A stretch of 64,000 nucleotides of DNA from Bacteroidota bacterium (GCA_030692515.1 JAUXZS010000020.1:558001-622000), one strand, 5' to 3'. Counted from the first letter of the stretch, positions 10,234 through 20,166 are shown. The notes: generated by a model from the letters alone, not told the origin. Made by a program: numbers and translations.

Positions 10234-11556
10234 CTAATTTGTTTTTATCCCAATACAATAATAACTGTACCCTAATTTTTTCATGTCTTGTGGATCAAAA
10301 ATATTTCTACCATCAAACAACACTTTTTGTTTTAAACGTTTATTTATTTCGTCAAAATCTGGCACTCTAAATTCTGGCCACTCAGTAACAATTAATAGTG
10401 CATCGGCATCATTTAAAGAATCGTACATATCTGTGGCATAAGAAATTGTTTTTCCTAGCATACGCTCTGCTTCATGCATGGCTACAGGATCATAGGCAAC
10501 TACTTCTGCACCTTCAGATAATAATTTTTCAATGATAACTAAAGACGGAGCTTCGCGCATATCATCTGTTTTTGGCTTAAATGACAAACCCCATAAAGCA
10601 AATTTCTTTCCTTTAAGATTACCTTTAAAATGTGTTTTTACTTTATTAAATAAAACTTCTTTCTGACTATCGTTAACTTCTTCAACAGCATTTAAAATAC
10701 GCATGTTGTAATTTTTTTCTTTCGCTGTTTTAATTAAAGCTTTTACATCTTTTGGAAAACAACTTCCACCATAACCAACGCCAGGATAAATAAATTTTGT
10801 TCCAATACGAGCATCACTTCCAATACCCTTACGCACCATATTTACATCTGCGCCCATTATCTCACAAAGATTAGCGACATCATTCATGAAACTAATTTTG
10901 GTTGCCAACATAGCATTTGCAGCATATTTGGTCATCTCTGCAGAAGGAATATCCATGAAAATAATTGGATGTCCGTTCATTAAAAATGGTTTATATAACT
11001 TTCTCATAATCTCTTCCGCCTCTATTCTATCAGTGCCTACAACAATTCTATCAGGCTTCATAAAATCATCAATTGCTGCGCCCTCCTTTAAAAATTCAGG
11101 ATTAGAGGCAACATAAAAATCTATTTTTACGCCACGTTTATCTAATTCTGCTTGAACTGCTTTCCTAACTTTTTCTGCAGTAGTAACCGGAACAGTAGAT
11201 TTTGTAACTACAACTAAAGGATGAATCATATGTTGACCAATAGAAGCTGCAACAGCAAGTACATATTTAAGATCTGCCGAGCCATCTTCATCAGGTGGAG
11301 TTCCAACTGCAATAAAAGCTACTTCAACTTGTTTGATGCTATCTATTAAAGAAGTAGAAAAGTGCAAACGTTGTTTTTGTGTGTTACGCAAAACCATTTC
11401 TTCTAATCCTGGTTCATAGATTGGAAGAATACCTTTATTTAAATTTTCAATTTTCTTTTGATCAATGTCAATGCAAGTTACATCAACACCAACTTCGGCA
11501 AAACATGTTCCGGTAACTAAGCCAACATATCCTGTTCCTATAACTGTAATTTTCAT
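10234..11556 (-). CDS. ugd: UDP-glucose 6-dehydrogenase
   Basis: MKITVIGTGYVGLVTGTCFAEVG, SNPEFLKEGAA, GVGYGGSCFPKDVKAL, GLSFKPKTDDMREAPS. Confidence 0.95.
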   Translation of the reverse strand: MKITVIGTGYVGLVTGTCFAEVGVDVTCIDIDQKKIENLNKGILPIYEPGLEEMVLRNTQKQRLHFSTSLIDSIKQVEVAFIAVGTPPDEDGSADLKYVLAVAASIGQHMIHPLVVVTKSTVPVTTAEKVRKAVQAELDKRGVKIDFYVASNPEFLKEGAAIDDFMKPDRIVVGTDRIEAEEIMRKLYKPFLMNGHPIIFMDIPSAEMTKYAANAMLATKISFMNDVANLCEIMGADVNMVRKGIGSDARIGTKFIYPGVGYGGSCFPKDVKALIKTAKEKNYNMRILNAVEEVNDSQKEVLFNKVKTHFKGNLKGKKFALWGLSFKPKTDDMREAPSLVIIEKLLSEGAEVVAYDPVAMHEAERMLGKTISYATDMYDSLNDADALLIVTEWPEFRVPDFDEINKRLKQKVLFDGRNIFDPQDMKKLGYSYYCIGIKTN

Positions 11557-11560
11557 ATTT

Positions 11561-12697
11561 TTATTTTAAAAGATCTAAAACATTATCTGTAATATATTTC
11601 AACATATCTTCATCCATTTCGGTATGCATAGGTAAAGATAAAACTGTTGCACATAATTTTTCAGTAATCGGAAAATCACTATTTTTAAATCTGTCGTTTT
11701 TGTAAGCATTTTGCATATGTAAAGGAATAGGATAATAAATCATTGCCGGAATTCCTCTTTCAGCTAATTGCTCTCTTAATTTTGTTCTATCAACACCATT
11801 TAATTGCAAAGTATATTGATGAAAAACATGCGTAGAATTTTTTACGCGAATAGGTGTTTTAAGTTTTGAATTATTTGCAAAAGCTTTGTCATAATAATCT
11901 GCAACTAAATTTCGCGCTGCCGCGTATTCATCAAGATGTTTTAATTTAACCTTAAGTACAGCTGCTTGAATAGTATCTAATCGAGAATTAACACCCAAAA
12001 CATCATGCACATATTGAACGCTTTGTCCATGATGAGCAATCATTCGCATTTTTTTCGCTAATACATCATCGTTAGTATACATTGCTCCACCATCACCATA
12101 ACAACCTAAATTTTTACTTGGAAAAAAAGATGTACATCCAATTGTTCCAATTGTTCCGGCTTTTGCAACAGTTCCATTTGAAAAAGTATAATCTGCGCCA
12201 ATTGCTTGAGCTACATCTTCAATAACAAATAAATTATGTTTTTTTGCGAGTGCCATTATACGTTCCATATCAGCACATTGTCCAAATAAATGAACTGGCA
12301 CAATTGCTTTTGTTTTTGGAGTTATATTGCGTTCTATTGCTTCAATATCAATATCAAAAGTATTGGGGTAAACATCTACCAAAACTGGAGTAAGACCTAA
12401 TAGACCAATAACCTCGGCGGTTGCAACATAAGTAAAACTTGCAGTAATAACTTCATCACCAGGTTTTAAATCAAGCGCCATCATCGCAATTTGTAAAGCA
12501 TCAGTACCATTTGCACAAGGTATTACATGCTTAACATTTAAATAGGCTTCTAAATTTGCTTGAAACTCTTTTACGGCTGGTCCGTTAATAAAAGCAGTGG
12601 TATTTAAAACCTCTTGAATTCCTAAATCAACTTCGTTTTTAATTTTCTCATATTGACCCTTAAGGTCAACCATTTGGATTTTTTTTGTAGAAATCAT
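11561..12697 (-). CDS. DegT/DnrJ/EryC1/StrS-family sugar aminotransferase
   Basis: VIPCANGTDALQIAMMAL, PVHLFGQCADM, CTSFFPSKNLGCYGDGGA (PLP lysine region). Confidence 0.93.
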   Translation of the reverse strand: MISTKKIQMVDLKGQYEKIKNEVDLGIQEVLNTTAFINGPAVKEFQANLEAYLNVKHVIPCANGTDALQIAMMALDLKPGDEVITASFTYVATAEVIGLLGLTPVLVDVYPNTFDIDIEAIERNITPKTKAIVPVHLFGQCADMERIMALAKKHNLFVIEDVAQAIGADYTFSNGTVAKAGTIGTIGCTSFFPSKNLGCYGDGGAMYTNDDVLAKKMRMIAHHGQSVQYVHDVLGVNSRLDTIQAAVLKVKLKHLDEYAAARNLVADYYDKAFANNSKLKTPIRVKNSTHVFHQYTLQLNGVDRTKLREQLAERGIPAMIYYPIPLHMQNAYKNDRFKNSDFPITEKLCATVLSLPMHTEMDEDMLKYITDNVLDLLK

Positions 12698-12746
12698 TCC
12701 TTATTACTTAGATGAGCGAAATTAAGGAATTTTAGCTATAAAACGT

Positions 12747-13154
12747 TTAAAAAAATGGATTAAAACCATTTTGAAACCAATCGGGAATCTTACACATTTT
12801 ATTAGTGGCTTTGTCAATTAATACAAGCGTAACTTTACCAGTATTTAAGAGTTCCCCAGCAGCATTAAAACATTCATAATCAAAAACGAGCCTCAAGCCA
12901 CTTGGCCGTTCTTTCATATAAGTAACCACTGTAATTTCGTCGTCATAAAAAGCAGGTTTTTTATACGAAATAGAAAAATCTATAACTGGCATTAAGATAC
13001 CTCTTTCTTCAACATCCTTATAACTAAACCCTAAACTACGCATCGCATCTACCCTACCCACTTCGTAATATTGCGCATAAACGCCATAATAAACGTAGCC
13101 CATTTGGTCTGTTTCTCCGTAGCGCACTCTAATTTTAGTTTCTGATTTTATCAT
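12747..13154 (-). CDS. Acyl-CoA thioesterase, YbgC/FadM hotdog family
   Basis: VRYGETDQMGYVYYGVYAQYYEVGR. Confidence 0.9.
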   Translation of the reverse strand: MIKSETKIRVRYGETDQMGYVYYGVYAQYYEVGRVDAMRSLGFSYKDVEERGILMPVIDFSISYKKPAFYDDEITVVTYMKERPSGLRLVFDYECFNAAGELLNTGKVTLVLIDKATNKMCKIPDWFQNGFNPFF

Positions 13155-13269
13155 TATTAAATAATATTTGTTTTACCTAATGTAACATTAATGTTAATTT
13201 TTTTTATCGATTAAATATAATAAAACATGGCTGTTTTAAAATGTTATTTTTACAAAAATAAGTTTTTTA

Positions 13270-14010
13270 ATGAAAGCCAGAATAATATCTCTTTTTTTTA
13301 CAGCCTTACTATTATTTTCTTGTTCAAAAACTTATGTAAAACAAAAAGAAGATTTTACACATAATTCTTTAAAACAAAATTCAGAAAGTGAAAACGCTAA
13401 AATTACCATCGCAGAATATAAAGTAAAAGTTGATTCAGCAACGCAAAAAGTAATTGCAATTACAACTAACGAACTTTTAAAAGATAAAGAAGAATCTACA
13501 CTCGGTAACTTTGTTTGTGATGCTTTAAATTATTCTGCACAACAAGAATTTAAAAATACACCAATAGATATTGTATTAATAAATCGAGGAGGTTTAAGAG
13601 TAAATTTACCAAAAGGAGAAATTAGAGTCATTAATATTTTTGAATTAATGCCCTTTGAAAACGATTTAGCTTTAGTTAAAATTTCGGGAGAAAAATTATT
13701 AGAAGGATTACAAACACTAGTTGAAAAAAAACATTCCTTTTTGGGCTTACAACTAAAAGTTGAAAATAATAAATTAATAGAAGCTAAAATTAACAATGAA
13801 GTGATTGATAAAACAAAAAATTATACTGTAGTAACCAGTGATTATTTAGCCTACGGTGGAGATAATTTTATTTTTCTTAAAGATCCAATAGAGCTACAAA
13901 AAAGTAATTTAAGAATAAGGGATGCTATTATTAATTATTGCTCCTATTTAACTGAAAATAAAAAACAAATTATTCCTTATACGGATGGCAGATTTCAATT
14001 TTCAAAATAG
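13270..14010 (+). CDS. Lipoprotein with 5'-nucleotidase C-terminal domain
   Basis: Lipobox-like LLLFSCSK; ESTLGNFVCDAL, IVLINRGGLRVNLPKGEI, YTVVTSDYLAYGGDNF. Confidence 0.85.
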   Translation: MKARIISLFFTALLLFSCSKTYVKQKEDFTHNSLKQNSESENAKITIAEYKVKVDSATQKVIAITTNELLKDKEESTLGNFVCDALNYSAQQEFKNTPIDIVLINRGGLRVNLPKGEIRVINIFELMPFENDLALVKISGEKLLEGLQTLVEKKHSFLGLQLKVENNKLIEAKINNEVIDKTKNYTVVTSDYLAYGGDNFIFLKDPIELQKSNLRIRDAIINYCSYLTENKKQIIPYTDGRFQFSK

Positions 14011-14926
14011 ACGTGATTTTTTAAAATACACACTTGGCTCTGCTGCTGCGGTTTACGGACTCAATAGTCATGCTCAGTCCGAATTATTATTGGAGAAAGG
14101 ATTAACTAAACTTACTATTTTATATACAAACGATCAACATAGTAGAATAGAACCATTTCCTGAAAATGACACAAAATATCCGGGCGAAGCTGGCTTTGCA
14201 AAAAGGGCCTCATTAATTGAAAAAATAAAATCTGAAAATAAAAACGTTTTACTTTTAGATGCAGGAGATATTTTTCAAGGCACTCCATATTTTAATTATT
14301 ACCATGGCGAAATAGAATACAAATTAATGAGTTTAATGGGTTATGATGCTGTAACCTTTGGTAATCATGACTTTGATTTAGGTTGTGAAAATATTGTGAA
14401 GCAAATGCCACACGCCTCGTTTGATTTTATTAATTGCAATTACAGATTTGATGATACCCCATTATCAAAAAATAAAAAAATTACACCCTATAAAACTTAT
14501 AAAAAAGGGCATTTAAAAATTGGTGTTTTAGGTATTGGAATTGATCTCGAAAACTTAGTAGATATTAAATATACAAAAGGAATTATTTATAACGACCCTA
14601 TTTCTTGCGCTAATAAAATCGCCGACGTTTTAAAAAACGATGAAAAATGCGATTACATCATATGCCTTTCGCACCTAGGATTCAAGTATGATACAAATAA
14701 AATATCAGATGTAACATTCGCCGAAAAAACCAAAAACATTAACTTAATTATTGGTGGACACACACATACTTTTTTAGATAAACCACACTCCATTTTAAAT
14801 AGCGAAAATAAAGAAGTTCAAATTACACAAGTAGGCTGGGCTGGCATTTGGCTTGGTCAAATAGAGGTTTTCTTCTCTTCATATAACAAAAAATCCTTAC
14901 AAAACAATAAAAATATTAAGATTTAG
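13985..14926 (+). CDS. 5'-nucleotidase-type metallophosphatase with Tat-like signal
   Basis: RRDFLKYT twin-arginine motif; LTILYTNDQHSRIEPFP, LLDAGDIFQGTPYF, TFGNHDFDLG, GGHTHTF; overlaps the previous CDS by 26 bp. Confidence 0.9.
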   Translation: MADFNFQNRRDFLKYTLGSAAAVYGLNSHAQSELLLEKGLTKLTILYTNDQHSRIEPFPENDTKYPGEAGFAKRASLIEKIKSENKNVLLLDAGDIFQGTPYFNYYHGEIEYKLMSLMGYDAVTFGNHDFDLGCENIVKQMPHASFDFINCNYRFDDTPLSKNKKITPYKTYKKGHLKIGVLGIGIDLENLVDIKYTKGIIYNDPISCANKIADVLKNDEKCDYIICLSHLGFKYDTNKISDVTFAEKTKNINLIIGGHTHTFLDKPHSILNSENKEVQITQVGWAGIWLGQIEVFFSSYNKKSLQNNKNIKI

Positions 14927-15086
14927 GAGGCAAAGCAAAAAAAACTAAACTTGCAAGTATTCTAAGAAAATTTTATTAAACTTTTTTTTTGTTTTTTTTG
15001 TTGCAAAGACAAATAATCGCATTATATTTACAAACACGAAATAGTTAATTACTTTTACACAACATAATATTTAAAACTTTTTACAA

Positions 15087-16526
15087 ATGATGAAGGAGAA
15101 AACTGCAGAACAGATTTGGAACGGATGCCTAGAGATAATAAAAGACAATGTTAGCCCTCAGAATTTTAAAACATGGTTTGATCCAATTAAACCAATAAAA
15201 TTAAACAACAGTGTTTTAACCATACAAGTTCCTTCTCAGTTTTTTTATGAATGGATAGAAGAGCATTATATTACATTAATTAAAAAAGTGATAAAAAAAG
15301 AATTAGGTGCTGAAGGAAGATTAGAATACAACATCATTATGGATAATGCTTCGGGTAAAACTGAAACACCTATTACTTTTAAATTACCAAACATTAGCAC
15401 TAACTTAAAAAACCCTACAGTATCAATGCCAATTGATATTGGTTCAAACCCAATTAAAAATCCATTTGTAATACCAGGATTAAAAAAGGTTCAAGTTGAA
15501 TCTCAATTAAACCCTAACTATAGTTTTGAAAACTCTGTTGAAGGTGATTGTAATCGTTTAGCCCGCAGCGCTGGATTTGCAGTTGCACAAAAACCAGGAG
15601 GAAATGCATTTAACCCATTATTATTATATGGTGGTGTTGGTTTAGGTAAAACTCACTTAGCGCAAGCAATTGGTATCGAAGTAAAAAAGAATTTTCCAAA
15701 CAAAACAGTATTATACGTTCAATCAGAAAAATTCATTACTCAATTTATTGAATCTATAAAAAACAATAATCAAAATGATTTCGTTCATTTTTATCAAATG
15801 ATAGATGTTTTAATTATTGATGATGTTCAATATTTTGCAGGTAAAGAAAAAACTCAAGACGTTTTCTTTCACATATTTAACCACTTACACCAATTAGGAA
15901 AACAAATCGTATTAACTTCTGATCGTGCTCCAGTTGATATTCAAGGAATTGAGCAACGTTTACTTTCTCGTTTTAAATGGGGACTTAGCGCTGACTTGCA
16001 AGCTCCTGGATTAGAGACTAGAATTGCAATTTTAGAGAAAAAAGTTTATAACGAAGGTATACAATTACCAAAAGAGGTTATTGAATATTTAGCTTACAGT
16101 ATTACTTCAAACGTGCGTGAATTAGAAGGCGCATTAATTTCATTATTAGCACAATCTAGCTTAAACAAAAAAACAATCACTTTGGAATTAGCCAAAACAA
16201 TGATTGATAAATTTGTAAAAAGTACTGCTCGCGAAGTTTCAATTGATTATATACAAAAAGTTGTTTGCGATTATTTTGATTTAGCAATTGATACCATGAA
16301 ATCAAAAACTCGTAAGCGCGAAGTGGTTCAAGCTCGTCAAATAGCTATGTATTTTGCTAAAAGCATGACTAAGTCTTCTTTAGCAACCATTGGAATGCAT
16401 TGCGGAGGAAAAGATCACGCTACAGTTTTACACGCATGTCGTACTGTAAATAATTTAATGGATACAGATAAGCGTTTTAAAGCTTATATCGAAGAACTAG
16501 AAAAGAAAATTAGTATTACCAACTAA
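15087..16526 (+). CDS. dnaA: Chromosomal replication initiator DnaA
   Basis: NPLLLYGGVGLGKTHLAQAIG, VLIIDDVQYFAGKEKTQ, GGKDHATVLHACRTV DNA-binding signature. Confidence 0.97.
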   Translation: MMKEKTAEQIWNGCLEIIKDNVSPQNFKTWFDPIKPIKLNNSVLTIQVPSQFFYEWIEEHYITLIKKVIKKELGAEGRLEYNIIMDNASGKTETPITFKLPNISTNLKNPTVSMPIDIGSNPIKNPFVIPGLKKVQVESQLNPNYSFENSVEGDCNRLARSAGFAVAQKPGGNAFNPLLLYGGVGLGKTHLAQAIGIEVKKNFPNKTVLYVQSEKFITQFIESIKNNNQNDFVHFYQMIDVLIIDDVQYFAGKEKTQDVFFHIFNHLHQLGKQIVLTSDRAPVDIQGIEQRLLSRFKWGLSADLQAPGLETRIAILEKKVYNEGIQLPKEVIEYLAYSITSNVRELEGALISLLAQSSLNKKTITLELAKTMIDKFVKSTAREVSIDYIQKVVCDYFDLAIDTMKSKTRKREVVQARQIAMYFAKSMTKSSLATIGMHCGGKDHATVLHACRTVNNLMDTDKRFKAYIEELEKKISITN

Positions 16527-16539
16527 TTATAACACTAAA

Positions 16540-16570
16540 AAAACCTCAAACCAAAAGTTTGAGGTTTTTA
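16540..16570 (+). terminator. Rho-independent terminator after dnaA
   Basis: AAACCTCAAAC caaaa GTTTGAGGTTTTT. Confidence 0.85.
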
Positions 16571-16670
16571 TTTTACAACTATAAATCTTTAAAACTTTCT
16601 TTGTTAAAATCAAAAATCTAAATTAGATTTAAGGGTACAAAAAATTAAAACCATTTAATAAATTTCGCAC

Positions 16671-17579
16671 ATGAAAAATATTACAGTTATAGGCAGCGGC
16701 ACAATGGGAAATGGAATTGCACACGCATTCGCTCAATCAGGCTACATTGTAAACTTAGTTGACATTAGTGAGTCGGCTCTCCAAAAAGCAATTGCTACTA
16801 TTACAAAAAACTTAGATCGTCAGGTTCAAAAAGGAACTATTACTGAAGACGCTAAAAGTGCAACCTTAAAAAACATCACCACATTAACAGATATAGTTGC
16901 CGGTTCAAAAAATGCCGATTTAGTTGTTGAAGCCGCAAGCGAAAATCTGGATATTAAATTAAAAATATTTAAGCAATTAGATGAAGTGTGTTCGCCTAAC
17001 ACAATTTTAGCAAGCAACACATCATCTATTTCAATAACACAAATTGCAGCTGTTACTAAACGTGCAGATAAAGTAATAGGAATGCACTTTATGAATCCGG
17101 TACCAATTATGAAATTGGTTGAAATTATTCGTGGTTACAGCACTTCTGATGAAGTGTGTGATACAATCATGAATCTATCAAGAAAATTAAATAAAGTTCC
17201 TGTTGAAGTAAATGATTTCCCTGGTTTTGTAGCTAACAAAATTTTAATTCCAATGATTAATGAGGCTATCATTACTTTAAATGAAGGTGTTGCCGGTGTT
17301 GAAGAAATTGATACAGTTATGAAGTTAGGAATGGCCCATCCAATGGGACCATTACAATTAGCGGATTTTATTGGACTTGATGTTTGTTTAAATATTTTAC
17401 GTGTTTTACAAGATGGATTTGGTAATCCAAAATATGCTCCTAGTCCGCTATTAGTAAACATGGTAGCTGCGGGTCATCTTGGAGCAAAAACAGGAAAAGG
17501 TTTTTACGATTACACCGGCGGAACGAAAGAGCTGGTGTTAGCCGACAGATTTAAAAAAAAAATAGCTGAACTAGCTTAA
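16671..17579 (+). CDS. hbd: 3-hydroxybutyryl-CoA dehydrogenase family protein
   Basis: ITVIGSGTMGNGIAHAFAQSGY, HFMNPVPIMKLVEIIRG, NDFPGFVANKILIPMINEA. Confidence 0.93.
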   Translation: MKNITVIGSGTMGNGIAHAFAQSGYIVNLVDISESALQKAIATITKNLDRQVQKGTITEDAKSATLKNITTLTDIVAGSKNADLVVEAASENLDIKLKIFKQLDEVCSPNTILASNTSSISITQIAAVTKRADKVIGMHFMNPVPIMKLVEIIRGYSTSDEVCDTIMNLSRKLNKVPVEVNDFPGFVANKILIPMINEAIITLNEGVAGVEEIDTVMKLGMAHPMGPLQLADFIGLDVCLNILRVLQDGFGNPKYAPSPLLVNMVAAGHLGAKTGKGFYDYTGGTKELVLADRFKKKIAELA

Positions 17580-17591
17580 TCTAAACTAAAA

Positions 17592-18023
17592 TTGAGCGCT
17601 CCAGTTTATAAAAATATTCTTCCAATTGAATACCCTAATATTCCAAGTGCGGGTGTGTATTATTTTAATACAAAAAGTGCCCTACGTTATGAAGTAAGAT
17701 TTGGTAGATTACAAGATAATATTTTGCATGCTAATATTGTTTTTGGTGTTGTAAACGATGAGTTTGAAGGCGAAGAATATGTTGCCACAAATAAAGGCGA
17801 AGTTTATCAGGTAATGAATACAATTGTTGAGATTGTAAAAAATTACATGCACGAACATCCAAAAGTAAACGTATACGAATTTAATGCTGTAGGACGTGAT
17901 AACGAAGATGATTCTGCTGAAAATGCGCGTATGGTTTTATACCGCCGTTTCCTTCCAAAAATATTCGAAAAAGGCTGGAACTTTAAAATTGAAGGTAATT
18001 TTGCTTTGGTAACAAAGCAGTAA
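17592..18023 (+). CDS. Hypothetical protein (TTG start proposed)
   Basis: 143-aa ORF, 12 bp after hbd on the same strand. Confidence 0.65.
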   Translation: MSAPVYKNILPIEYPNIPSAGVYYFNTKSALRYEVRFGRLQDNILHANIVFGVVNDEFEGEEYVATNKGEVYQVMNTIVEIVKNYMHEHPKVNVYEFNAVGRDNEDDSAENARMVLYRRFLPKIFEKGWNFKIEGNFALVTKQ

Positions 18024-18054
18024 TATTTTATTCAAGCTTATTAAATTTTCTTAA

Positions 18055-18477
18055 ATGAGTTCAAGCAATAAATCGCAGTCCTTTATTACTCATCAATTAG
18101 ACTTACAAAACATTTCATATCAAGTTTTATCGGAAGAAGAACTTAAAATGATTGAATTCAAATGGAAAGAAAAATTCATAAATAAAAAAACTGCCCCAGA
18201 TTTAGATAAATTTAAATGGCATATTTTCAGTTTTTTTCCAGATAAAAAAAATGAAGGAAATAATGCAATTCTTGAATATAAAAAACAGTACGCTTCTGAT
18301 ATCTATATTTTTAATGAGAGGTTAGAATATGGCTTGAAAATTATTTCACCTTCAATTCTACCAAATATTATTTTGAGTGATTTTATAGATGATGTTTACA
18401 TTTGTCACTATAATATGAAATGGACATATGTAATTCCCCATGAATACCCAGAAATGGGGCCATACTTTAAATCTTAA
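18055..18477 (+). CDS. DUF4275-like hypothetical protein
   Basis: FKWHIFSFF... and C-terminal MKWTYVIPHEYPEMGPYF resembling the DUF4275 W-T-Y-V-x-x-H-E...GPYF ending. Confidence 0.55.
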   Translation: MSSSNKSQSFITHQLDLQNISYQVLSEEELKMIEFKWKEKFINKKTAPDLDKFKWHIFSFFPDKKNEGNNAILEYKKQYASDIYIFNERLEYGLKIISPSILPNIILSDFIDDVYICHYNMKWTYVIPHEYPEMGPYFKS

Positions 18478-18548
18478 ATCTCATTAAAATTTTATAAATT
18501 GGAATTTACTTCACTTTTTCGTAAATTTGATTAACAAATTTCAACAAG

Positions 18549-18779
18549 ATGACAACTACAGCTATAAAGAAACAATTTGATAGTTATTTACCACTATTGT
18601 CTGCCAAACAACAAGAATTACTTTTAGAGATGGTGAAAAGTTTTTTAAATGTTGACAAAGACATTAAACGAATTTCGAAAAAACAATACAACAAAGAAAT
18701 CGATGATGCTGTTAATCGTATTGAAAAAGGTAAATTTATTACACATAAAGATGCTCTTAAGGAATTATCTAAATGGTAA
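18549..18779 (+). CDS. Putative type II antitoxin
   Basis: 76-aa helical protein overlapping the downstream RelE/ParE-like toxin by 7 bp; C-terminus EIDDAVNRIEKGKFITHKDALKELSKW. Confidence 0.7.
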   Translation: MTTTAIKKQFDSYLPLLSAKQQELLLEMVKSFLNVDKDIKRISKKQYNKEIDDAVNRIEKGKFITHKDALKELSKW

Positions 18780-19087
18780 AGAAAAATTCATTTAAAATTA
18801 TTTGGGACAGAAATGCTCTTGATAATTTCAAAGAAATTCTTACTTTTCTCTCCAAACAAAGTACACTCGCTCCAAAAATCGTTAAAGAAGGTGTTTTAGA
18901 ACGACTAGACATTATAAGAACAAATGCTCTTATTTGTGAAATAGATAAGCTGAAAAATAATTCAGATAAAGAATTCAGAGCATTTATTATTTATAGTTAC
19001 AGAATTACGTATCAAATAAAATCAGACGCCGAAGAAATTCGAATTATACGAATTAGGCACACAAGTAGAGAGCCATTAGGTTACTAA
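18773..19087 (+). CDS. RelE/ParE-family toxin
   Basis: IIWDRNALDNFKEILTFLSKQS... FRAFIIYSYRITYQIKSDAEEIRIIRIRHTSREP. Confidence 0.8.
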   Translation: MVKKNSFKIIWDRNALDNFKEILTFLSKQSTLAPKIVKEGVLERLDIIRTNALICEIDKLKNNSDKEFRAFIIYSYRITYQIKSDAEEIRIIRIRHTSREPLGY

Positions 19088-20073
19088 ATCCCCAACCAAC
19101 TCTTAGCACTACTTCCTAAAATCTTTTCTTTTTCAATATCAGAAATTGGTGCACTTCTCACTAATTCACCAGGTACTGCTTCACCTAAAGGAAAAGGATA
19201 ATCACTTCCTTGAATTACTTTATCTGCCCCAACTAAATCTATTACGTATTGCAACATTTTATGATCGCAAACATGACTATCTACCCAAAATTTTCCTAAA
19301 TATTCTTTAGGATTAATTGGATTGTCGATGGCAACCAAGTCTGGCCTACAATCCCAGCCATGCTCTATTCTACTAATGGTAGACAAAAAAGAACCACCAC
19401 CATGCGCAAAACAAACTTTTAATTTTTTATATTTTTCAAATACGCCACCAAAAATCATACTACAAATAGCGCGACTAATTTCTGCAGGCATACCCACTAA
19501 CCAAGGCAACCAATATTTTGTCATGTGCTCCTGCCCCATCATTTGCCAAGGGTGAACAAGTATAGCTGCATTTAAACTTTCGCAAGCGGCAAAAAATTCA
19601 TCAAACTGCGCTTCGTGTAAATTTAAATTATTGATGTTACTTCCAATTTGCACTCCTTTAAAACCATTCTTCATAGAACGCTCTAATTCTTGCACAGCAA
19701 GCTTTGTATCTTGCATTGGAATTGTTGCTAAACCAATAAATTTATCAGGATATTTATTTACAGTTGTTGCAATATCATCATTTAAAAATTTACTCACATC
19801 TAAACAATCGTTTGCTTTTGCCCAATAACTAAACATCACAGGAATTGTACAAATCACCTGCATGTCTGCCCGATGCTGTTCCATTTCACGAATTCTAGTT
19901 TCTGCATCCCAACAATTTTCTTCAATCTCTCTAAAACGATTGTTTCCTTGCATCATCCAAGCTTTCCCCGGTTGATGATGCTCTAATCTAATAAAATCAC
20001 CATAACCAAATTTCTCATGAAAATTAGGAATGTGTTTTGGAATAATATGAGTATGAGTATCTATTGTAAACAT
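19084..20073 (-). CDS. Amidohydrolase, 2-amino-3-carboxymuconate-6-semialdehyde decarboxylase (ACMSD)-like
   Basis: DTHTHIIPKHIPNF metal-binding HxH, HPWQMMG, CFAHGGGSFLSTISRIEHGW, GSDYPFPLGE. Confidence 0.85.
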   Translation of the reverse strand: MFTIDTHTHIIPKHIPNFHEKFGYGDFIRLEHHQPGKAWMMQGNNRFREIEENCWDAETRIREMEQHRADMQVICTIPVMFSYWAKANDCLDVSKFLNDDIATTVNKYPDKFIGLATIPMQDTKLAVQELERSMKNGFKGVQIGSNINNLNLHEAQFDEFFAACESLNAAILVHPWQMMGQEHMTKYWLPWLVGMPAEISRAICSMIFGGVFEKYKKLKVCFAHGGGSFLSTISRIEHGWDCRPDLVAIDNPINPKEYLGKFWVDSHVCDHKMLQYVIDLVGADKVIQGSDYPFPLGEAVPGELVRSAPISDIEKEKILGSSAKSWLGI

Positions 20074-20166
20074 GTTATAATTTTTATTTTTCTGTGTTAC
20101 CCTATTTTAAAAAATTAAGATACACAAATATTATTCACCACTATAAACGACAAGCAAAAATTATAT

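Noticed and set aside
17135-17461. 108-aa minus-strand ORF within hbd
   Set aside because: Antisense shadow ORF with no independent support.
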